Assembly: GCA_020435965.1 (NCBI GenBank)
Contig: JAGQYS010000061.1
Span: forward strand, 1 to 37,963
Direction of reading: 5' to 3'
DNA: 37,963 nucleotides
Source: Flavobacteriaceae bacterium
GTDB lineage: Bacteria; Bacteroidota; Bacteroidia; Flavobacteriales; Flavobacteriaceae
The first letter of the stretch is position 1, and every line of letters starts with the position of its first letter. The notes under the pieces were generated by a model that saw nothing but the letters and a program-made list of their open reading frames with translations, was not told where the DNA came from and made no database searches. Position numbers and translations under genes: made by a program. Below, piece by piece: positions 31,486 to 37,963 of this stretch.

Positions 31486-33606
31486 CTAATCAATCAAAAT
31501 CTCTAAAATCTGAATAGCAGCATCGCTAATTTTTGTACCAGGACCAAATACAGCAACAGCACCAGCATCAAATAAATATTGGTAATCTTGTTTTGGTATC
31601 ACACCACCAACAATGACCATAATATCATCGCGACCATAGGTTTTTAAGGCTTCAATAACTTGTGGTACCAAGGTTTTGTGTCCTGCTGCCAACGAGGAAA
31701 CGCCTAAAATATGCACATCGTTTTCCACAGCTTGTTTGGCTGCTTCCTGAGGAGTTTGGAATAAAGGACCAATATCTACATCAAAACCAACATCAGCATA
31801 ACCTGTAGCGACCACTTTGGCACCACGATCATGACCATCTTGTCCCATTTTTGCAATCATGATACGAGGTCGTCGTCCATCCTGTTCTGCAAATTTATCA
31901 GCCAGTTCTTTGGCTTTTTTAAAGGATTCGTCGTCTTTTATTTCTTTACTGTACACTCCACTAAATGATTTTATTTGTGCTTTGTAGCGACCAAATGCAA
32001 CCTCTAAAGCATCACTAATTTCGCCTAAAGTCGCTCTTTCTCGAGCTGCATCTATGGCTAAAGCTAATAAATTTTCTTTACCTGTTTTGGCTGCTTCTGT
32101 TAATTTTGACAAAGCAGCTTGCACATTGGTAGTATTTCTTTCGGCTTTAATCTTATTAAGGCTTTCTATTTGCTGGTTTCGGACGGTTTGGTTATCTACT
32201 TCTAAAGTTGCAATTGGATCTTCTTCGTCCAATCTGTATTTATTAACTCCAACTATAATATACTGACCAGAATCAATGCGTGCTTGTTTTCTAGCAGCAG
32301 CTTCTTCAATGCGTATTTTTGGAATTCCAGCTTCAATGGCTTTGGTCATTCCACCTAACTCTTCAACTTCTTCAATAAGTTGCCACGCCTTATGTGCTAT
32401 ATCATGTGTTAGTTTTTCAACATAATAACTTCCAGCCCAAGGGTCGACGGTTTTGGTGATTTTGGTTTCTTCTTGTAAGAAAATCTGAGTATTTCTAGCT
32501 ATTCGTGCCGAAAAATCGGTAGGCAAGGCAATGGCTTCGTCCAAGGCATTGGTATGCAAAGATTGTGTCCCTCCAAAAGCAGCAGCAGCTGCTTCGATAG
32601 TAGTTCGAGCAACGTTGTTAAAAGGGTCTTGTTCGGTTAAACTCCAGCCACTCGTTTGACAATGAGTACGTAATGCTAAGGATTTTTCATCTTTCGGATT
32701 AAATTGTTTTACCAATTTTGCCCAAAGCATTCTGGCTGCGCGCATTTTGGCAATTTCCATAAAGTGGTTCATTCCTATAGCCCAAAAGAACGACAGGCGA
32801 GGCGCAAAAGTGTCTATATCCATACCAGCCTCTAAGCCTTTTCTGATGTATTCCAATCCATCAGCTAAAGTATAAGCCAACTCAATATCGCAAGTGGCTC
32901 CTGCTTCTTGCATGTGATAACCTGAAATACTAATACTATTGAATTTAGGCATGTTCTGACTTGTAAACTCAAAAATATCTGAAATGATTTCCATGGATGG
33001 TTTAGGAGGATAGATATAGGTATTGCGTACCATAAATTCCTTGAGAATATCGTTCTGAATGGTTCCAGCTAGTTGCTCAGGTTTGACGCCCTGTTCTTCA
33101 GCAGCAACGATGTAAAAGGCCATGATAGGAAGCACAGCTCCATTCATGGTCATAGACACACTCATTTTATCCAAAGGAATTTGATCGAAGAGTATTTTCA
33201 TATCCTCAACCGAATCTATAGCAACTCCTGCTTTACCAACATCGCCAACTACACGTTCGTGGTCTGAATCGTAACCTCGATGTGTTGCCAAATCGAATGC
33301 TACTGAGAGGCCTTTTTGTCCAGCAGCAAGATTGCGTCTGTAAAAGGCATTGCTTTCTTCGGCAGTTGAAAATCCAGCATATTGCCTAATGGTCCATGGT
33401 CTTCTCACATACATTGTGCTGTAAGGACCACGAAGGTTTGGTGAAATACCAGCAACAAAATTTAAGTGCTCACAGATTTTAATATCGTCTTGAGTATAAA
33501 TGGATTTTACTTCAATATCCTCAGCTGTCTGAAATTTTTTCACTTCCCACTTCTGACTTCTGACTTCTGACTTTAGTGTAATATGTTGAAGATTTTTTCT
33601 AGACAT
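31486..33606 (-). CDS. mutB: methylmalonyl-CoA mutase large subunit
   Basis: This 706-residue, B12-dependent mutase (also called ScpA) interconverts succinyl-CoA and methylmalonyl-CoA. The TIM-barrel substrate domain carries [22 protein letters not shown] and [12 protein letters not shown]. The C-terminal cobalamin domain has [15 protein letters not shown], whose DGHDRG is the DxHxxG motif with the cobalt-ligating His, and later SSLAAGH and VGGVIP. The N-terminal residues 12-22 ([11 protein letters not shown]) are encoded by a heptamer tandem repeat, unlike anything else in the enzyme. An alternative GTG start at 33543 would leave the repeat untranslated. The MSRKNLQHI start looks like the family start as I recall it. 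It lies 5 bp after the orphan lipoprotein gene. Confidence 0.95.
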   Translation of the reverse strand: MSRKNLQHITLKSEVRSQKWEVKKFQTAEDIEVKSIYTQDDIKICEHLNFVAGISPNLRGPYSTMYVRRPWTIRQYAGFSTAEESNAFYRRNLAAGQKGLSVAFDLATHRGYDSDHERVVGDVGKAGVAIDSVEDMKILFDQIPLDKMSVSMTMNGAVLPIMAFYIVAAEEQGVKPEQLAGTIQNDILKEFMVRNTYIYPPKPSMEIISDIFEFTSQNMPKFNSISISGYHMQEAGATCDIELAYTLADGLEYIRKGLEAGMDIDTFAPRLSFFWAIGMNHFMEIAKMRAARMLWAKLVKQFNPKDEKSLALRTHCQTSGWSLTEQDPFNNVARTTIEAAAAAFGGTQSLHTNALDEAIALPTDFSARIARNTQIFLQEETKITKTVDPWAGSYYVEKLTHDIAHKAWQLIEEVEELGGMTKAIEAGIPKIRIEEAAARKQARIDSGQYIIVGVNKYRLDEEDPIATLEVDNQTVRNQQIESLNKIKAERNTTNVQAALSKLTEAAKTGKENLLALAIDAARERATLGEISDALEVAFGRYKAQIKSFSGVYSKEIKDDESFKKAKELADKFAEQDGRRPRIMIAKMGQDGHDRGAKVVATGYADVGFDVDIGPLFQTPQEAAKQAVENDVHILGVSSLAAGHKTLVPQVIEALKTYGRDDIMVIVGGVIPKQDYQYLFDAGAVAVFGPGTKISDAAIQILEILID
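33541..33571 (-). repeat. CAG(N4) heptamer repeat inside the mutB 5' coding region
   Basis: On the gene strand this reads GTCAGAA three times followed by a GTGGGAA variant, a 7-bp period (equivalently CAGAAGT units). It covers codons 12-22. The shared CAG core and period link it to the arrays at 19547-19623 and 15383-15417. Change by one unit would shift the reading frame of mutB. Confidence 0.85.
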
Positions 33607-33611
33607 GTTTA

Positions 33612-34298
33612 TTATTGATTTCTAATGGAATCAAGTTTTATAAGTTGAATATTTTCTTTGTTTTCTTCACGTAGGCGTTTTTGTTCTTCAATAAATCTTT
33701 CTCTGTTCATTTTCATAAGCTCTTCTAAATTTGAAAAATCAAGTGTAAGAATTCGAGCATAAAATGTATTTAAAGCCAAGTAAGTAACGAGCGCACGATC
33801 TTTCCTGAATTTTATGGGATCTCTTTTTAATGGAGCCAGAAAAACAAGGTTTTTAAATGTGTTAGACTCTACTAAAACATCATAGATTTTCTTTAATTGC
33901 TGATCCTCCATATAATCACCAATGCATTTTGCAATTGGATGATTCATATTGAGTTTTGCCTCATCGTTATTTATAATCCATAGATTTTCTATTTTTTTTA
34001 ATTCGTCTCTTATTTCCAGGATATGCGGATTGATTAATTCTACAGCAGGAATTCGGTTGCTTTTTGAAATTTCCCAATAAAAATAATAGCCTTTATCTAC
34101 AGAGTTTGGAGGCTCCATTGAATAATGATTTTCTATATAGTCTTCAAAAGCGTAAACGGCCTCCTTGATTAAGTCCATATCAATTGCATCACAATAGAAT
34201 AAATCTTCTTTTTGCTGATACTTGTAAGTTATTTTTGGTTCGTTCTTACAGCTAGTAAAGCATATCACTGCAATTAGGATACTACTGATTTTTTTCAT
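33612..34298 (-). CDS. unrecognised lipoprotein between mutA and mutB
   Basis: This 228-residue protein starts at ATG 34298 with lipoprotein signal [17 protein letters not shown] (C17); an in-frame ATG ten codons earlier gives a worse signal. The rest is soluble, acidic/basic and predicted largely helical, ending in a charged helix ([20 protein letters not shown]). I recognise no domain. The gene start overlaps mutA by 17 bp and its stop is 5 bp before mutB, so an envelope lipoprotein is embedded between the two subunits of a cytosolic enzyme. Probably lineage-specific; no functional link to the mutase is evident. Confidence 0.75.
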   Translation of the reverse strand: MKKISSILIAVICFTSCKNEPKITYKYQQKEDLFYCDAIDMDLIKEAVYAFEDYIENHYSMEPPNSVDKGYYFYWEISKSNRIPAVELINPHILEIRDELKKIENLWIINNDEAKLNMNHPIAKCIGDYMEDQQLKKIYDVLVESNTFKNLVFLAPLKRDPIKFRKDRALVTYLALNTFYARILTLDFSNLEELMKMNRERFIEEQKRLREENKENIQLIKLDSIRNQ

Positions 34299-35664
34299 TT
34301 TCAAGTCTTTCTTTTTCAATGGTTTCACTTAGTCTTTTTTCTATAATGGGTTCAATTAATGTTTTTCTGATATTTGTTTTTACAAATGGGTATAATTCCA
34401 GCTCATGTTGCATCTTATCATTTGGATTAGGATGCTTGTTTGTACCTAGCAGAATTTCTTCTTTATGGTCGAAAAGATCTTGCTCTTTTTGAGCATTTTC
34501 TTTAATTTTCCGTTGAATAGTTCCATCAAATAACTGAGATATAAAACCGCCTTTGGCTTCCAAATTTTTAAAGAGATCCAATGCTTTTTCCGCTAATTGA
34601 TTTGTTAGTGATTCAATATAATAAGCACCATCGGAAGCATTGGTTACCTCACTGAAATAGCTTTCATGTTTTAAAACAAGAAGCTGATTTCTAGCAATTC
34701 TTGATGCAAATTCATTTTCTTTATGATATATAGCATCATAAGCTAAATTATTGATGGTGTTTGCGCCACCTAAAATAGCGCTCATACACTCTGTGGTTGT
34801 ACGAAGCATGTTGGTGTTATAATCGTACAAGGTTTTGTTGCGTTTTGAAGGTGTGACTGTTATTTGGCATTCAGCATTAAAACTATATTCTTCTATGAGT
34901 TCATTAAACAATAATCGTAATGCTCTAAGTTTTGCAATTTCAAAGAAATAGTTGGTTCCAATAGATACTTTGAAATTTACGTTTAGTGGTTGATTGTTAC
35001 TAGTTTCAAAAAATACTCGAAGAGATTCTGTATTATTAATATGATTTAAATATTCATTAGTGTGAGCTAAAGCATAAGCTAATTGCTGAACCATATTGGC
35101 TCCTGCATTTTGGTATATTGAAGCGTTGACGGAAAAGGTATTGGTGTGTTTTATAATTTTTTCTAGATGCTTATGGTCATCATCTAAGTTCACATACCAA
35201 TTGCCTGTTTTTACCAAGTTGCCTATAATATCTGTATTGATGCTTATTTGAGTGTCTGTAATTTGTTTTGCAAATTCAGCATCTAAAAATTCTAAATCCA
35301 AATAAATTGGAGTAGAAGAGGTGTCTATATCTTTTAAAATAGCTTGTATTGAAAATTCTTTATTTGGAATGATGAATTTTAGGCTTTCAGAGCCTTTGCT
35401 TAATTTGTATTGTGCTTCTTTGTTGGCTTGAACATTGTTTTTTACATAAATGGATTCACAAATGTTCCATGTTTTTGGTGTGTCTATGTAATGTGAAATT
35501 GATTCTAAATCCTCAGAATTGTAAAACGGTTTAACATCAATACCTTCCAACGAATTCCATATTAGTGTGTCGTTGTAGTCTGCGCCTTTTAAATCAAGTT
35601 GTATTTTTTGTTTCCAGGCTTTTGCAGAAACAGGATTAAAGTCATTAAATAATGATTTAGTCAT
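34282..35664 (-). CDS. mutA: methylmalonyl-CoA mutase small subunit
   Basis: This 460-residue non-catalytic partner of MutB retains the barrel framework (LWNSLEGIDVKPFY, FFEIAKLRALRLLFNEL, TTECMSAILGGANTINNLAYD, SRIARNQLLVLKHES) but has no DxHxxG cobalamin motif. It is shorter than the 600-plus-residue small subunits of actinobacteria because the B12-binding domain is absent, which is usual for flavobacteria. It stabilises the heterodimer. It overlaps the FtsB-like gene by 8 bp upstream and the orphan lipoprotein by 17 bp downstream. Confidence 0.92.
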   Translation of the reverse strand: MTKSLFNDFNPVSAKAWKQKIQLDLKGADYNDTLIWNSLEGIDVKPFYNSEDLESISHYIDTPKTWNICESIYVKNNVQANKEAQYKLSKGSESLKFIIPNKEFSIQAILKDIDTSSTPIYLDLEFLDAEFAKQITDTQISINTDIIGNLVKTGNWYVNLDDDHKHLEKIIKHTNTFSVNASIYQNAGANMVQQLAYALAHTNEYLNHINNTESLRVFFETSNNQPLNVNFKVSIGTNYFFEIAKLRALRLLFNELIEEYSFNAECQITVTPSKRNKTLYDYNTNMLRTTTECMSAILGGANTINNLAYDAIYHKENEFASRIARNQLLVLKHESYFSEVTNASDGAYYIESLTNQLAEKALDLFKNLEAKGGFISQLFDGTIQRKIKENAQKEQDLFDHKEEILLGTNKHPNPNDKMQHELELYPFVKTNIRKTLIEPIIEKRLSETIEKERLENEKNQ

Positions 35665-35992
35665 TTTCTTTATTTTTTGCTATGCTATCTTCATATTCAA
35701 TAAGGTAAATTTCTTCACCTTCTTTCTTCATATTGTATTTTTCTCTTCCAAATTTTTCAAGGCCTTCTTCAGTGCTTAGCTTTTTTATTTCTTTATTGTC
35801 TTTTTTTATTTCGTTTTGGTAGTATTCTTTTTCTTCTTCAAGTTTATTGATATCATTATTCAGTTCATGGTGTATAAACCATGAGTTGCTATCAAAAAAT
35901 AGCATCCAGACAGAAAACACAATAAGTATTAATAAAAATACATTTTTAAAGGGTTTTAGTAGGCGTTTATATTTGGAGTTTATTTTTACCAT
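35657..35992 (-). CDS. FtsB/DivIC-like septum formation initiator
   Basis: This 111-residue bitopic protein has a short basic cytosolic N-terminus, a membrane helix (about 17-33), a coiled coil (about 41-75, NNDINKLEEEKEYYQNEIKKD) and the conserved ending LEKFGREKYNMKKEGEEIYLI typical of FtsB/DivIC. It likely bridges FtsL and FtsQ in the divisome. The start codon directly follows the udk stop (TAAATG), so it is translationally coupled to udk. Confidence 0.88.
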   Translation of the reverse strand: MVKINSKYKRLLKPFKNVFLLILIVFSVWMLFFDSNSWFIHHELNNDINKLEEEKEYYQNEIKKDNKEIKKLSTEEGLEKFGREKYNMKKEGEEIYLIEYEDSIAKNKEND

Positions 35993-36598
35993 TTACAAGC
36001 GTTCATTAATTATGGTTCTTACTATGTCAACAGCTACAGTATTGTATTTATTGTTTGGAATGATAATATCTGCATATTCTTTCATTGGTTCAATAAATTG
36101 TTCGTGCATTGGCTTTAATGTAGATTGGTAACGAGATAGTACTTCGTCTAAATCTCTTCCTCGTTCAGCAATATCGCGTTTTAGTCTTCTAATTAAGCGT
36201 TCATCACTATCAGCATGCACGAAAATTTTAATATCAAACAATTCACGTAACTCAGGATTTGTTAAAATTAAAATACCTTCAACAATCATCACTTTTCTAG
36301 GGTGTGTTAAAATAGTGTCTCCAGTTCTGTTATGTTTTACAAAAGAATAAACGGGTTGGTTAATTGGTTTGTTGTTTTTTAATGTTTGCAGATGATCTGT
36401 CAGTAAATCAAAATCAATAGATCTTGGATGATCAAAGTTTATCTTTACACGTTCATCATAAGATAAATGAGAGGTGTCTTTATAATAAGAATCTTGCGAA
36501 ATAACACCAACTTCACCTTCAGGCAATTCATTAAGTATTTGGTTTACAACTGTTGTTTTTCCGCAACCTGTACCACCAGCAATTCCAATTATAAGCAT
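35993..36598 (-). CDS. udk: uridine kinase
   Basis: This 201-residue pyrimidine salvage kinase phosphorylates uridine and cytidine to UMP and CMP. It has Walker A GIAGGTGCGKTT, QDSYYKD, the NFDHPRSIDFDLL segment, PVYSFVKHNRT and the VEGILIL strand, followed by the RRLKRDIAERGRD lid. Length and order are normal. It starts the udk-ftsB-mutA-lipoprotein-mutB run. Confidence 0.95.
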   Translation of the reverse strand: MLIIGIAGGTGCGKTTVVNQILNELPEGEVGVISQDSYYKDTSHLSYDERVKINFDHPRSIDFDLLTDHLQTLKNNKPINQPVYSFVKHNRTGDTILTHPRKVMIVEGILILTNPELRELFDIKIFVHADSDERLIRRLKRDIAERGRDLDEVLSRYQSTLKPMHEQFIEPMKEYADIIIPNNKYNTVAVDIVRTIINERL

Positions 36599-36635
36599 GA
36601 ATGTTTTTGTTTAATTAATCAGGGCAAATTTAAGA

Positions 36636-37766
36636 TTATTTCTCCGGAATTATTTTAACAACACCAACATTTTCAACACCAACATAAATATAGCCATCAG
36701 GCCCTTGTTTTACAGCTCTTACACGCCCTAGACCTTCAATCAATTTTTCTTCTTGAACCACTTTGTTGTTTTTGATGACACAACGATTTAGGTATTGAAA
36801 TTTAAGTGATCCAACTAAAAGATTTCCTTTCCAACCAGGATAAATATCACTAGTGATAAATTCCATACCACTTGGTGCGATTGAAGGATCCCAATAATGA
36901 ATAGGTTGCTCCATACCTGGAGATTCAGTAATATCAGTAAACTTTGTACCACTATAATTTATACCATAACTAATCACTGGCCAGCCATAATTTTTTCCAG
37001 ATTCAACAATGTTTATTTCATCACCACCTCTAGGACCATGCTCATGTGTCCATATTTTTCCTGTTTCAGGATGTTTCACCATGCCTTGCGGATTTCTATG
37101 TCCATAGGAATAAATTGCTTTGATGGCATTTCTGTCTTTAACAAAAGGGTTATCGACTGGAATACGACCATCATCGTGTAATCTATAAATCTTACCACAA
37201 TCACGTTCTATATTTTGAGGATTGACATCTCTATTTCCACGATCTCCAATAGAGAAATATAAATATCCTTCATTGTCAAACTCTATTCTAGAACCAAAAT
37301 GTTGACCACGACTACTGTTGGGAGTTGCTTTGTAGAGTAGTTTTTTGTCAATTGCTGTATTGTTTTCTATTTTAAAACGCATTATTGCAGTATTGGCGCC
37401 TTTACCTTCTCCTTCAGCTGATGCGTAAGAGATGTAAACCCAGCCATTATCTTTGTAATTAGGGTGCAATTCAATATCCATAAGACCACCTTGACCTTGC
37501 ACTTCAATTTCGGGTAAGCCACTAATGCTATTTTTTTTACCATTTTTAAAATGGATGAGTGTGCCTTCTTTTTCTGTAACCAAGATGGAATTGTCTGGAA
37601 GAAAGGCAATTCCCCAAGGGATAACCATATCAGGTATCACAACTTCGTGAGTATAGTTATAGGTTGTAGTTTCATTTAGGGTTAAAGCCTCATTGGTTTT
37701 GGTTTCTTTGCACGAAAAAAATCCAATTATTAAAATTAAGGCTAAAGCAATTTTTATTGATTTCAT
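36636..37766 (-). CDS. PQQ-dependent sugar dehydrogenase-like lipoprotein (GSDH family)
   Basis: This 376-residue beta-propeller protein starts at ATG 37766 with lipoprotein signal MKSIKIALALILIIGFFSC (C19); the in-frame ATG ten codons upstream would spoil the signal. Family motifs of soluble glucose/sorbosone dehydrogenases are visible: WGIAFLPDNSILVTEKEG, DIELHPNYKDNGWVYISYA, GQHFGSRIEFDNEGYLYFSIGDRG, YGHRNPQGM and HEHGPRGGDEINI, the last forming much of the PQQ and Ca2+ pocket. It probably oxidises an aldose or related sugar in the periplasm. No PQQ synthesis genes are in the window. It is separated from udk by 37 bp. Confidence 0.92.
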   Translation of the reverse strand: MKSIKIALALILIIGFFSCKETKTNEALTLNETTTYNYTHEVVIPDMVIPWGIAFLPDNSILVTEKEGTLIHFKNGKKNSISGLPEIEVQGQGGLMDIELHPNYKDNGWVYISYASAEGEGKGANTAIMRFKIENNTAIDKKLLYKATPNSSRGQHFGSRIEFDNEGYLYFSIGDRGNRDVNPQNIERDCGKIYRLHDDGRIPVDNPFVKDRNAIKAIYSYGHRNPQGMVKHPETGKIWTHEHGPRGGDEINIVESGKNYGWPVISYGINYSGTKFTDITESPGMEQPIHYWDPSIAPSGMEFITSDIYPGWKGNLLVGSLKFQYLNRCVIKNNKVVQEEKLIEGLGRVRAVKQGPDGYIYVGVENVGVVKIIPEK

Positions 37767-37807
37767 GGTTTGTTTTATTTTGACTTGAAAATACAAATAA
37801 AAAATTA

Positions 37808-37836
37808 TTTGTTCTTAAAAGAAAAATATATATTTG
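37808..37836 (+). promoter_or_regulatory. promoter for the tRNA gene at the right edge
   Basis: TTTG (37808-37811), a 17-bp spacer and TATATTTG (37829-37836) form a -33/-7 pair facing the edge. The only rightward feature ahead is the tRNA 5' end at 37943. The leader would be about 100 nt and includes a TGCAAT/ATTGCA inverted repeat. Confidence 0.6.
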
Positions 37837-37942
37837 CAATCTGAATTTTTATAAGCTTGCAATAGCATAAATTGCACTTAGGAAATGATAGATAACGTAG
37901 AGTAAGAATTCCCAAAAAACTATATTCTTTTCTATTAAAATT

Positions 37943-37963
37943 CGGGGTGTAGCGTAGCCCGGT
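37943..37963 (+). tRNA. 5' end of a tRNA gene, probably tRNA-Pro (cut by right edge)
   Basis: CGGGGTG-TA-GCG-TAGCCCGGT fits an acceptor 5' strand starting with C, then T8 A9, a D-stem and a D-loop. C at position 1 and the GCGTAGCCCGGT D-arm are characteristic of bacterial tRNA-Pro. The anticodon lies beyond the window. Confidence 0.75.

Noticed and set aside
1..37963. A defence, phage, secretion or biosynthetic island as the hidden system
   Set aside because: Nearly every gene belongs to a recognisable chromosomal family, gene spacing and composition are uniform, and no mobility or defence gene is visible.

Overview
The window is a contiguous piece of an AT-rich chromosome from a marine-type Flavobacteriaceae (Bacteroidota). 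Evidence for this is the gliding lipoprotein gldI, a type IX secretion (T9SS) C-terminal sorting domain, several SPII lipoproteins, Bacteroidota-style TAnnTTTG -7 promoter boxes, few obvious Shine-Dalgarno sequences, and protein sequences and gene order that look flavobacterial throughout. No phage, integrase, transposase, CRISPR array, toxin-antitoxin pair or defence island is visible. It is mostly housekeeping DNA, decorated with dispersed repeats.

Layout: 1-5447 holds a two-module secreted amidohydrolase (cut by the left edge), a DUF3810 membrane protein with an HExxH motif, and dipeptidase pepD. 5501-8288 (-) is a DHH phosphoesterase / gldI / cyclophilin-FKBP cluster, followed by ndk (+) and a cold-shock gene (-). 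9227-11999 (-) encodes a penicillin acylase and a small membrane protein. 12195-13983 (-) is recF / lipocalin-like lipoprotein / DUF721 (DciA-like). 14121-15374 (+) is a membrane TPR protein and ribH. 15506-19541 (+) is a run of two related small membrane proteins, mutL and two rhomboid proteases, followed by an EEP-family protein.

20650-26352 (-) is parA, parB, DUF5683, dapB, lepB, wbqC-like and DUF6122, with a palindromic repeat between lepB and wbqC. 26485-30334 (-) holds an M16 protease and a dienoyl-CoA-reductase-like SDR. A small T9SS-exported protein (+) follows. 31486-37766 (-) is a PQQ-type sugar dehydrogenase, then udk, an FtsB-like gene, mutA, an unrecognised lipoprotein and mutB/scpA. 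The last 21 bases are the 5' end of a tRNA gene, probably tRNA-Pro.

The most unusual feature is a family of 7-bp tandem repeats built on CAG(N4). One array (19547-19623) is 5x CAGTAAG, CAGTAGC, 5x CAGTCAT; a decayed copy follows ribH (15383-15417); a third sits inside the 5' end of the methylmalonyl-CoA mutase gene (33541-33571), where it is apparently translated. Other points are a MutL with substituted endonuclease motifs, an orphan lipoprotein between mutA and mutB, and a tandem pair of small KRF-Y-PRY membrane proteins whose first member lacks an ATG. I did not find a convincing new multi-gene system.
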